A DNA stretch of 42,443 nt from Ectocarpus siliculosus. Taxonomy: Eukaryota; Sar; Phaeophyceae; Ectocarpales; Ectocarpaceae. The notes under the pieces are model-generated. The model made no database searches. It was not told where the DNA came from and saw only the letters and a program-made list of their open reading frames with translations. A program made the position numbers and the translations under genes. This document shows, piece by piece, positions 29,114 through 38,929 of the stretch. The stretch is from assembly GCA_000310025.1 (NCBI GenBank), contig FN649734.1:1398040-1440482 (forward strand), in the 5' to 3' direction. Numbering within the stretch: the first letter of the stretch is position 1; the number at the start of each line of letters is the position of its first letter.

Positions 29114-32100
29114 CGGTACTGGATGCCGACAACACGCACTCATGTCCTGTGCGATCACGACGGACTGAGCATGATTTGAGCGAGAAGCAGCTGCCACAGG
29201 CCCGTTTCAGTCATGCCACCAATGAATAAGGATTTAGTTTGGTGCCGTTTCGGTGAGATAGCCTTGGAAATGGAGCTCAAGACCCATCATGGGCGCACTC
29301 ACGGATGGACGGCCTCCACCAACTTTTCACGCTCTGGGAGTGATTGTTTACTAATTCTCGCGGGCAGACGCCTCTACGAGCGTTCAGGGGGGGTATCAAA
29401 AGAGAGTGCGTAGAACGACATCTGTACACTCTCATGGCTGGGTCACTATCGAGGTTCGTCCCGCGACCCAGCCACAGGAGACGGATAGTCCGTCACGCAA
29501 TATCATGTAAATTCCTTTCACCACCTCCTTTGAGAACGTCGACCGAACGCTGTGGCAGCGTTTGCAGCGCGTCCAGGGGCGGCACGCGCTCGGGCCTATG
29601 CTCATCCCCACTGTAGGACTCTAAGGCCTCGCCTCAGGCAGATGTGGACTGTAGGGACCGGAGGTCTTGATGACCAAGAGGTCTGGCTTCGAGGGTAGTC
29701 TGGTCTTCTCGGGAGGGGTTTCCTGTTTGATTAGCCCGATGTCAGGGGCGGCGTGTCGACAACATCACCCTCCCGCTCACTCAACAGCAGTCATCAACTG
29801 CTGGTGTTGATGCCCTGGAGTCCAATGGAGAGGCGCCTGGGAACGTGCTCTTGCACTTACTGTAACACCTCTGGACGCATGCGTATAGCAAGTGCGGACG
29901 CAGAGTTCGGTCGACACTCTTGAACGGGGGAGAAAGGCAAGATGATAGGTTGCGTGACGATGCCACGGAACGAACCCCGTAGGAAGTACCGGGTGGTGAG
30001 AGTGTCTGTCGGTCTAAGGCCATGGCGCTAGACCGCCATGCTGTACACGCTCGTCGCTCGGTCACTGACGGCATTCCTTCCTTCGGCACAAACGCTCAAG
30101 AGAAGGATGGCCACGGAAAATAGGGTCTTGCCTTTCATCACCCCTGTCGAGCGTATTGACCAAACAAAATCTGTGTGAGCGGTGGTAGTACTTCCAAAGT
30201 GACATGTGCTAGAGAGCCTGTTGCCATTCTCGCTATGAGGACTCCAAGGGATCTCTGATCCAGCACATGTGGACTCTGGACAGGAGTTCTTGACAAACAA
30301 GAGCTGAGCCTTTGACGCTGATCTGCACTCCTTTGTGACAACATTTCCTGCGCGGCAAGTTGGTTACCAGGGCGAGGGAAACAGTATCCTACCGGATGTC
30401 AGTCAGTAACCACCGATATTGATACCCTGAGGTCATTTTGCGATGGTGGGAGCAGGTTACTCGGTCGGTCACTTGTCACTTTTGGATGAGCAGCAAATGC
30501 GGACACTGGGCGTGGTTGGCACTCTTGCGAAGCTCGCCGTTAGAGAATATCGCTTTTTTTCGGTTGATGGTTTTGAGCCATGAAATGAGGGCTTCCCGCA
30601 AGGGGCTCGCGCTTCGGCAACCGGCGAATAGGAGATCGTGCGTGTGGTTTGTTCGGTATCGTCGCGTTGCTCATACTTTGCAGAACGTAGGCTCACACAC
30701 CACGGACACCAGCATCAGCCTGAGGTTGTCCGCGAGCCCCCGGATCGATCGAACAATATGTCACCTACGGGGAAAATAGACCGACGTGCTTCGAGGCTGC
30801 TAGTGAACAAGAGCGTATTTCAGCACGATAGCGATTGCGTTATGGCATATTCCACAAAAGTCGTAGCCGTAGATCGAGTGTAACGCTGGAGGTTCACCTC
30901 ACAAACGTCGGCGCGGCAATATCGAGCACGTTACACACTTCTTGTGGTCAACAATCGGTGAATTCCATGTCTGTGGAGCTGTCCATACGTTGGTCACCAT
31001 CGTACTCGAACGCGAGAGAAAAAAACCGGACTATCGATTGTAATCTTCAAACGGTGTGTGATTTCACTGCCCGGCCGTGACAACACAACACCTGCATGGT
31101 GCTGTGCTCTAGTCAACACGTGGCACTGTGTTTCCCCGTCTTCGATGATGGATTGAGACCAGGTTGCACACGCAACAAGACACATGAGGGACGTTCCCGA
31201 CGGCATTCCAAAGGATGTGGGGGTCATGTGCAAGAAGGAACACCACCCGGCGGCAACCCACGGTCCAACCTAGGGGGCGTAGGACCTACTGGATGCAGTC
31301 GCTTTGGGAGTATAGCTCCATTCGCTCAGTTACGGAGAGCGAAAGTGTTCGTGGCGACTTATTCCGTTCTGTTCGCGGCGGTTAGGGGCAAGTGGACAGC
31401 GAGCAAAAAGTGACCTACGATACAACAATGAAATGAAGAACGGAAAAGTCGCCATGGGATTTTCGCCCCAGGGAGAATTTCGCTCGGAATGCGCGGTACT
31501 TGTAGGTTCAGCAGTAGTCGTGTGTACCTGAATCGCCTGTGTTGTATCATGCTAGAGAAAACGTTTTGTCATGTGTAATCAGGTCAAATCCAGCTGGCCA
31601 CGGACAACCAAAATGGGACAGACTTGGCTCGTTACTCCCTTCGCGCGTTGTATCAAGTTTATGCGAACTTTAACGAGTCAAAGCGACAAGCAGGGGAATG
31701 GAATTGTGCTGATTCCTTTGTCGTACCGTTGATCACGAACCATTATGTGTTAAAGGTCCCATCTTCTCGTTGATTGGTGCGTGTTCACCGAAGAAGTGTC
31801 TCATCGATACTTAGAACACTTTGACTTTTGGGCAGGTAGTTTGTCCGAGAGTGAACAGCAGAAGGGAGGAAACAAGAAACACCATACATTCAAGCATGCT
31901 TCTTCGTAATACGCAGGAATATGAAAGAGACCGCAGTATTGTGGAGGTCACATAAGATATCACAACCCTTGGACCGGTGTTCAAATCGCGGTTTTCTCTA
32001 CAGCAATGCCGGTGACGGTTACGGAGATGGCGGCGTATGAATCGCCTCGTCGAGAGCTGTCAAAAATGAATCATTTGAGTTTGTCACACTCTTTTATCGT

Positions 32101-32689
32101 GGAGTAATCCAGCACTGAAATTCGGTCCACGGGGGGTGTTTACTACCACTTACAGTAGATAGGGCCCATACTTGAAAAACATTGTCAGGTCAAGCGTCGG
32201 CTTCTTTGTCTTTAATAATTTCCTACCGTCACTGAAAGACTACTCGTTCGAGTGAGTTCGACAGCCGAATGTGTTGCATGTCCTTTCAGTGAGTGGGGGT
32301 TCTTGTATATTTTCGCCATCGTTGAGCAGAGCCTACCTCCAGTATAGGATCCGTCGCTGCTGAGGTTTCTTGGAAAACGATTTTTTTCACTGTTCAGGCG
32401 AAGTCTCTCCTTATTTCTTATTTTTTCTTTGCCGAAAAGGTGATCCCTATGTCTGGAAATCGCCTTAACGCATGCATAATAGCGGGCGCCATCTGAGAAA
32501 AATATCGCATTTCGTCTCTATGCGTTTTTCACGGTGTTCGGTTCGTGCACACCTAACTAAATAATATGCTTTCCCGGGTACCAAGCCTCAGGGAACTAAT
32601 TTTGTTGTTGGCCCTCAAACAACAACCCTGTTGTTTTTGTTCTTCAGAGCGATGTAGGTCGTGAGGAAACACACTTCGGCTTCACGGTC

Positions 32690-32830
32690 GACGAGGGCAA
32701 GGGACGGCTGAACCCTTCTCGCGAAAAAAAACAAGGCAAAAGCCCCACAGGGGGAAAGGTGGGTAACCAAACAAAAAAATGAGAAAAACCCCTGTTCCTT
32801 TTGTTGTGTGACCCCCGCTGATACGTCACG
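32690..32830 (+). repeat. SINE-like body, copy 1
   Basis: It contains GACGAGGGCAAGGGACGGCT and then AACCCTTCTCGCGA, a hairpin with CGAG/CTCG and AAGGG/CCCTT stems, followed by an A-run, a GGTGGG segment, an A-rich stretch and a TGTGTGACCCC ending. The same order of elements recurs in the two units downstream. No tRNA-like head is evident for this copy. Confidence 0.5.
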
Positions 32831-33120
32831 TATGTGCGCCGAAAAACCCGCAAACCGGCGCCGAATAGATGAGACGAACTACTGATGGACTAATTTCCAC
32901 CACGGGGGCAATAGGGTGGGAGTTTTGTAGTAGTTCCGGTGAAAGCGATATTGTAACGATGGTATCGGGGGTAATTAATTGTAGTGACGAGATGAAGGAA
33001 GGGGACAGGAAAGAAGTAAGAACGAAGGCGATGATGGAGGAGGAAAACATGGCTATACTCCGGAGAGAAGCGTAGACTCCCCCGTGAATCTCGGTCACGG
33101 GGTCTGAGATCGCGGCCATT

Positions 33121-33195
33121 AGAAGCACTTTCTGTGTTCCACCGCCGCACTGAGACTGACATATTTTCGTTAGTCAGGCGGTTGCAGTCTCAGTC
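33121..33195 (+). repeat. Dispersed tRNA-like repeat copy
   Basis: AGAAGCACTTTCTGTGTTCC, then CACTGAGACTGACATATTTTCGTTAGTCAGGC, matches the units at 0.9-1.06 and 36.6 kb. ACTGAGAC and GTCTCAGT here can also form a local hairpin. It abuts the SINE-like copy 2. Confidence 0.5.
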
Positions 33196-33206
33196 AACCG
33201 GACGCC

Positions 33207-33480
33207 CCGATGGTCTAGTGGGTACCCGCGCAGTCAACTAAGGGCCAGGTCATGGGTTCGAGTCCTGGCAAAGCGAGTTTTTTCCCACAGAATAAATCCT
33301 GGTCTAAGTTGGAAGCGACGCGATGCGAAGCTCGATGTTAGTAAACCCGATCGACTTCATTAGTCGCGAGGGAAGGGATTGCTGTACCCTTCTCGCGATA
33401 AAAATATCTCAGGCAGGAACCGCAGGAGGGGGTACAACTTCCCCCCTCCTATGTAACCCCGGTTGGGTCATCTAGCTAGT
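33207..33480 (+). mobile_element. SINE-like unit, copy 2, with tRNA-like head
   Basis: The head has an A-box-like TGGTCTAGTGGGTA near 33219 and a B-box-like GGGTTCGAGTCC near 33254, then a T-run, so it looks tRNA-derived although the acceptor and T stems pair poorly. The body carries the hairpin TCGCGAGGGAAGGG / CCCTTCTCGCGA at 33364-33398, an A-rich stretch, GCAGGAGGGGGT and a final ATGTAACCCCGG. Confidence 0.5.
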
Positions 33481-33619
33481 AGAAGTGGAGGATAGGGGCC
33501 AGAGGAGCAGACGACAGGATCCAATGATGGGAAAAAAAAAAAAAGGTAGCGCGGTCGATGCTAACAAGTAAGACGCACACACATAGAACGTAGACACCAA
33601 AAAAAACGGCACGAGCCGG

Positions 33620-33925
33620 TCGCCCCGGTGGAGTTCTAGTGGGAAAAAACACTAGTCGCAATGGTCGTGAGCTCGAATCCCCACGGGGTGAAAAATCTAC
33701 AAAATTTGCGGGGGAAAGCGAATTACAGCTGAGAAAGCTTTCGTAAGTACCAAACGTCGGCGATGTTAGCACCGACCGTTGACGAGGGAAAGGGACGGCT
33801 GGAACCCTTGTCGCGATAAAATTAAATTCAGCACGCGCCGCAGGAGGAAGGTGGGGCACGAGAGTAAATAAAGAGAAGTAAAAAGCCCTGGTGTTTACCC
33901 CCTCCCGTGTGACCCTGGGTGGTTG
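33620..33925 (+). mobile_element. SINE-like unit, copy 3, with tRNA-like head
   Basis: The head reads GCCCCGGTGGAGTTCTAGTG, with a B-box-like GAGCTCGAATCCCC about 50 bases later. CCCCG near the start can pair with CGGGG after it. The body has the same hairpin (GACGAGGGAAAGGG / CCCTTGTCGCG at 33781-33816), then GCAGGAGGAAGGTGGGG and a final GTGTGACCCTGGG. Confidence 0.5.
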
Positions 33926-34128
33926 TACTTGTACGAAAAATACACTGAAAATTTAAAGGTGTTCATTCAGTAGTACTTTACATACACTTAAAAAGTGTAA
34001 TACACGTCTCACCACGAAGAAAGACCCTGGGTGGTTGTAGTTGTACGAAAAATACACTGAAAATTTAAAAGTGTTCAGTAGTACTTTACATACACTTAAA
34101 AAGTGTAATACACGTCTCACCACGAAAA
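33911..34128 (+). repeat. Tandem pair of about 110-base units
   Basis: Two units start at 33911 and 34023 (GACCCTGGGTGGTTGTA). They are nearly identical over ACACTGAAAATTTAAA, TAGTACTTTACATACACTT, AAAAAGTGTAATACACGTC and TCACCACGAA, differing mainly by a 4-base indel (TTCA) and a few substitutions. Within each unit ACACTT..AAAAGTGT can pair. Confidence 0.9.
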
Positions 34129-34267
34129 ATGGGGGGACTGTCACCACAATATATACGACACAAACACACACACATAGTAGATGATCTTCCCCAAAACAAA
34201 AAACGCAGGGCTAGAGAAGAACTGGCAAGAGATTGTAGTCAAAATGAGGATCAGAATGATGGTAGCG

Positions 34268-34312
34268 ACACAGGTGGCCAGTGGGCACCGTTGTACGGGG
34301 GCGTTTGAGTAA
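34268..34312 (+). repeat. Dispersed repeat, inverted copy near 36.4 kb
   Basis: CAGGTGGCCAGTGGGCACCG and its flanks recur exactly in reverse complement at about 36391-36414. A nearby GGGGGGTTACAGG (34352) also recurs (36360) but in direct orientation, so the units are rearranged. Confidence 0.7.
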
Positions 34313-34564
34313 CCTCCGGCCAACGAGTGGTTATTACATGGGATACCGTAGGGGGGTTACAGGCCGAGCCGGCATAACGTGCCCGGGTGGTGAAAGCAGT
34401 CATCATGCGAGGGTGGGTGTGAAGAGGGGGAGGGAGATAAAAAAGGGTCGAGGAAAAAAAACATGTGTGAGGGTTTTCACCTTCTTCCACCCTGCGGTCG
34501 CGGTACGCGAGACTTCGCTCATCCGTGTCCACTCCCGCGCAGAGTCTTGTCAAGGAAGAAACCA

Positions 34565-34640
34565 CGAGTAGGGGGGGATTCGGACCGGCGACTTACTAAT
34601 GTCAAAGTATACATTCTACCGCTACGCTACGTGTTGTGAT
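34565..34640 (-). other. tRNA-like sequence on the minus strand
   Basis: Read on the minus strand, it has an A-box-like GTAGCGTAGCGGTAGA, a TACT/AGTA stem around a loop, then a B-box-like GGTCCGAATCC and a C-rich tail. Spacing fits a tRNA, but the acceptor and T stems do not pair well, so a decayed tRNA or SINE head is likelier than a working tRNA. Confidence 0.35.
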
Positions 34641-34860
34641 ATGGCGTGTGCGACATGCACGAAAATTTCATGAATGAATCTATAGTGGGGGGCTGAAAGA
34701 ATTTTGTGGCACAACACCGCCCACGACGCGACCGATAAGCGCCCACTTTGCCGTCCCCCCCACCCAAAAGCAGAAACTCCGAATATTGCCGTCTTCCATT
34801 GCCAATCGTATAATGGGAAGTTTTTGGTCAGTTAAGTTTTATGTTCCACAACAACAACAT

Positions 34861-35495
34861 ACCGTAAACCCCGGAGTTTTCCCCCCGGGGAGAGGGGGTC
34901 GTTTTCTTTTCTGAAACCAACCCCCCCGGGGGGAAATTGACGTACCGGGGGGGTAAAGTTTTTTTTGTTCCAACGCTACCCCGAGGGGAACCCCCCCCTC
35001 GGGGAGTTGTGCAAAATAATTATGGTCTACACACCAAACACACAGAGAGTGGCGAAACTGAGATGGATAAGGTTTACGAGCAAGCGTTCAACAAGCAGAG
35101 GGAGGAGGAACGTATGAGCAACGAAGGCGAAGAGAAAAAGACAGCAAGGAGGACAGCAGCAGAGGGAGTTTGTCTCGTCCCGCAAGTAATTCCACGAAAA
35201 GGAAGGGCCCGCCTTCCAGTGACAAACGGTACACCTAGATCTCGCTCGAAGCGCACATCTGCAACAATATTTTCCGTCCCATATCGTGCTTTTCGTGCTC
35301 CGCGATGCAACAAAATCGACTCAGAAAATTAGAGAAATACACCCCCCCCGGGGGGGACCCGTGAGAAAACTGGTACCCCGGGGGGAAATTGAAATACCCG
35401 GGGGGATAAATCAAAGAAACCATGCTCCCAGGCCGAAAAGGTAGTGGGGGGAGGGGAAAACTCTACCAGGGGGGGGAAACTCCGACGTTTACGGG
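34861..35495. mobile_element. TIR element copy 1, C/G-palindrome type
   Basis: The left end ACCGTAAACCCCGGAGTTTT matches the reverse complement of the right end (CCCGTAAACGTCGGAGTTTC). Both ends carry runs of CCCCGGGG-type palindromes. Subterminal blocks shared with copy 2 include TTTTCTGAAACCAACCCC, GGTGCGAAA-like and TCGCTCGAAGCGCA segments, and CGCGATGCAACAAAATCGAC. It holds a short Lys/Glu-rich open frame (about 35062-35332). No clear target-site duplication is visible. Confidence 0.75.
35062..35332 (+). CDS. Open frame inside TIR element copy 1
   Basis: From ATG at 35062 the frame encodes MDKVYEQAFNKQREEERMSN and continues basic and charged for about 90 codons. The sequence just before and at the ATG (GTGGCGAAACTGAGATGGAT) is kept in copy 2, where the frame then diverges. 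It may be a remnant of the element's own protein; no transposase motif is seen. Confidence 0.25.
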
Positions 35496-35769
35496 ATTAT
35501 GCTAGGCGCGCAATTCTTTTCAGATATAATATATTCGACCGCTACATGAAGTAAGTTTAAAGGAGACAGACTTACGTACGTGTCGGCGTAATGACTTTTA
35601 CAGAGGCGTCGTATAGTAGTCATCGCCTCTCTCTTTTTCGCAGTCTTTTCTTTCTCCCCCGATCGTTGCCGTTCGTATTTCTACCCAATCATATCAAATA
35701 GTAGGTCCATGTCTATGTTGCTTCTGGTACTACATAATGATGAGAAAATATACAGATTGCACTCGCACT

Positions 35770-36060
35770 TAAGAATTTAGTAGTCAAGAAAGGCGGCCTC
35801 GAAAAAAATCAAAATCAAAGAAATTGGCCATAAGAACACGTGCTCAGTCCCGACGTGGTGTAAAGAACAAGAACCCGCCTTCGTGGTGTAACAATGTGCT
35901 TAACGATAAGAACAGAGCCCCAAAACGCGGCAGCTGCACGAAGATAAGAACTCACGAAGGGGTGGGGGGCTACTCGCGGGCTAACCGGTAGGCAGTTACA
36001 GATCAGCGGCGAGGAGGGGGTTCCTTTGAAATAGTACTGGTGCGGAGGGGGGGGGGGCGT
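35770..36060 (+). repeat. Dispersed repeat copy with recurring AAGAAC motif
   Basis: It shares with 42195-42443 the blocks AAGAACAAGAACCCGCCTT, GCGGTGTA/GTGGTGTA with a CAATG continuation, AGAGCCCCAAAACGCG and the terminal TGCGGAGGGGGGGGGG. TAAGAAC/TAAAGAAC-type motifs recur every 30-45 bases in both copies. Coding potential is absent. Confidence 0.65.
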
Positions 36061-36359
36061 ACTCTTATGTTTGCACCGTGTAGTCGACTAAAATCGGCCT
36101 TACAATGCCGGCACTTTTTTTGTAGCTGTTTAGGTATTTCTTTATTGCCGCGAATGTCAAATAGATTGGTGTGTGTACTCTGTGGACAACGGCGGGTAGT
36201 TTTCGCGGCAAGGCATGGACATTCTTGGGCTTGGACAACCTCGCCTGTACCTCGTAGGATACAGATGTCTGGGTTTACGGCGGCGTTTCCGAACCTTGCC
36301 TGACCTTGGACGGTTGAGAACGGTGTGCCCGAGGGGGTTACGCAAGTCGCACAACGTGG

Positions 36360-36415
36360 GGGGGGTTACAGGTCGCGTTAACCCCCCCGTAACGGTGCCC
36401 ACTGGCCACCTGTGG
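36360..36415 (-). repeat. Inverted copy of the 34.27 kb repeat
   Basis: The reverse complement of CAGGTGGCCAGTGGGCACCG is found here, next to a GGTTAACCCCCCCGTAACGG-type inverted region that can fold on itself. Confidence 0.65.
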
Positions 36416-36589
36416 ACAACAAGAGGGATAATGGTGCAAGTACTCCTAAACGAACTCGAGTACAAGGTAATAGCCTTGGTAGACGCGTGCAGGTTTCTTC
36501 TGTTGCCACCGTTTCTGTGTTTGATCCGAAGGATAGTTTAGCTTCCCCCATGCTGCCCCCTCACGGGGTTCCAGTTCATGACAGATAGA

Positions 36590-36740
36590 AGTGTTTTATG
36601 TTCTCAACCTCACTAAGACTGACGTCTTTTCATTGGTCAGCCGGTTAGCGCGGTCGATGCTAAAAATAAAAAAAAACACACACATACGCACACACACAGA
36701 CGTCATTGGTCAGCCGGGTAGCGCAGTCGATGCAAATTGA
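36590..36740 (+). repeat. Two adjacent copies of the dispersed tRNA-like repeat
   Basis: TCATTGGTCAGCCGGTTAGC near 36630 and TCATTGGTCAGCCGGGTAGC near 36703, each followed by GCGGTCGATGC or GCAGTCGATGC and A-rich/CACACA tracts, match the pair near 0.9-1.06 kb. Confidence 0.65.
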
Positions 36741-37137
36741 TAAGAAAACACGCACACAAACCTGTATCTAGCTACCTTTCTTTGTCGCATTTCTGTTCAC
36801 AGCGACGGAGGCTTATCGTTGCCGGACATGCCGCACGTCCCTGCGTCAAACAGCGTCATTCGACGTACGCGTATACCCCGGTAGAAAATTGGGTGTACTC
36901 CAAATGTTGAGGGCAACATGAGGGCACCAGCTACATTTTGCTTTCTATATATTCATGTAGATAGTTGGAATAAGGCTGTCACGCATTTTTCGACGAGCTA
37001 CATAGCAAGTAGTCCTGGTCCGATCTTTGCTATAACACCCCGAATTCATGCTTCATATTTTGTGCCTACGTCGTCCACTAGCTGCTTTTCCACCACGTGC
37101 GTGCGTACCTGGTGCGGCACCTGGTGCACGGCTATAT

Positions 37138-38252
37138 ACCGTAAACTGCGGAGTTTTCCCCCAGGGAGGGAATCGTTTTTTTTTCTGAAACCAACCCCAC
37201 CGGGGGGTAATTGACGTACCGGGGGGGGGGTAGTTTTTCTTTTTCCAACGCTACCCCGGGGGGAAGCCCCCCCCCGGGGGGTTGTGCAAAATAATGATGG
37301 TCCACACACCACACACACACAGAAGTGGCGAAACTGAGATGGATAATGTTTGTGGTACTTGGACAGGAGTCCCATCTGTGCATCCTCTGTGGGGGATACG
37401 CGTATGGGAAGTATGGGCGTGATGGGTATGTATGTGACTGAGGTCCAAGTGCGGGGCCTCCGGGTGAGCACACGGCGGTGTGCTCCCGGCACTTGCTTGA
37501 GGGGCTTGCGTGTTGGTGACCAGCTTGCCTGAGGGGCTTGCGTGACGAATATACAATACATGGTCCTTTTTCATCTGCTGTTCCTGGGATAACATAGTAC
37601 CCAGCCTCAACATCACAGACCGCTGAGGGCGGCAGTGCACACTAACAGATAAGGTTTTTGTCGGGTCGCGAAAGAGGTACCATTGCCTAAGCTCATGCAC
37701 AAGAATTCGCAGTTTGTCCGCAGGAATAAGCTCTTTTTATGGTTCAGTTTCTACCTTGAGTTAGTTGTGACATCCAAAAATGAATACGACAATTTGTTCC
37801 CTTTGTGCGCAAGGTTCGTCAGCGCATGCTGTGGTACGTTTCAGCTGATTCCAGGGATCATGAACGCAAGAAATAGACAGGAAAACGAGAGCATTCCACC
37901 CATAAAAATAACTACGAGGATCAAATGACACAAACGTACACCTAAATCTCGCTCGAAGCGCAGATCTGCAAATGAATTTTCCGTCCCGAATCATACTTTT
38001 TGTGCTCCGCGATGCAACAAAATCGACTCAGAAAATAAGGGGAATACCTCCCTCCCCGGCGGGCCCCGGGGGGAACTCGTGGGAAACTGGTACCCCGGGG
38101 GGAAATTGAAATACCCGGGGGGATTTTTTTTTTTTGTCGAGAACGATTTACCCCGGGGCTAAAAAATCAACGGGAGCATGCTTCCAGGCAGAAAATTAAT
38201 GGGGGGGGGGGGGTAATCTGTACTATGGGGGGGAAACTCCGTAGTTTTCGGT
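37138..38252. mobile_element. TIR element copy 2, longer form
   Basis: The ends ACCGTAAACTGCGGAGTTTT and the reverse complement of CTCCGTAGTTTTCGGT are inverted repeats matching copy 1. The subterminal CCCCGGGG-rich blocks, ACGCTACCCCGGGGGG, and the TCGCTCGAAGCGCA to AAAATCGACTCAGAAAAT segment are shared. The roughly 600 central bases (about 37350-37920) are unrelated to copy 1, so the two differ by internal replacement or deletion. Internal frames are short and unrecognised. Confidence 0.75.
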
Positions 38253-38850
38253 ACTGTATTACAAATTACAATACGCTAAAAGACGAAAAAACTTGAAAGC
38301 TCTAACAGACGCCAGCTACATAGTAGTGCTAAACAACCTTCCAAGGGTCGAATCCAAAATTGAAAGTTCACTTTATGGCGACCATACATAATAAACTGGT
38401 TGTTGATGAAGGTGAACTTTTCGGAATGTAAATCCGAAACCAACCGTCTTCTGTAATAACCCAAATACCGTCGATAGCTCCTTAGTGTATAGGGTGGGTG
38501 TGACAAAGGCCCTCAACCTCCTATACATCTCGGAGCCCCCTGTTACAAGGTGCCCCCTTTTTTCACCGGAGCCACGAGACTGCTGTCAAAAAAAAAATCC
38601 AGTAAAATCTGGCACATTCGGGCGAACGCTGCAATTACTGTAGCACAAAGAAAGGTGTCGCTTTCATCATATTTATTTTTCGTCTCAACTTCGTCCGAAC
38701 TTTACGTGCCATGCGAAGAATGCGACGGGTCCCGAAGAGGATTGATTCTCGCCGGCTAGCAAAATAAGAGATGCTTCCTCCCACGGGTCTTCGTGAGTGA
38801 GTCGGATCGGGAGGCGACGAGTGGGTACCGTACTCACGACATGTATGTGT

Positions 38851-38925
38851 TGCTCATGAAAAGCCGGAAGCCGGCTGCTCATGAAAAGCCGGAAGCCGGC
38901 TGCTCATGAAAAGCTGGAAGCCGGC
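38851..38925 (+). repeat. Three tandem 25-base units with a GCCGG/CCGGC inverted repeat
   Basis: TGCTCATGAAAAGCCGGAAG plus CCGGC occurs three times head to tail, with one C-to-T change in the third unit. Each unit can form a small GCCGG-AAG-CCGGC hairpin. Confidence 0.95.
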
Positions 38926-38929
38926 ACAT

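Larger units (their letters stand above)
26640..32640. other. No supported gene; microsatellites and short ORFs
   Basis: Open frames are about 60-120 codons, overlap on both strands and lack consistent codon bias. A plus frame near 27515-27684 and frames on both strands at 29.8-30.8 kb look slightly protein-like and might be decayed mobile-element remnants, but no motif is recognised. Repeats include GGTGCT units at 28209-28240. Confidence 0.4.

Noticed and set aside
29781-31080. Possible retrotransposon polyprotein remnants
   Set aside because: Several frames look faintly protein-like, but no reverse transcriptase, integrase or RNase H motif could be identified in any frame.
33207-33285. 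Functional tRNA gene
   Set aside because: A and B boxes are present, but acceptor and T stems do not pair, so a tRNA-derived repeat is the better reading.
38851-38925. CRISPR-like array
   Set aside because: Units are directly tandem without spacers, and the context is eukaryotic.
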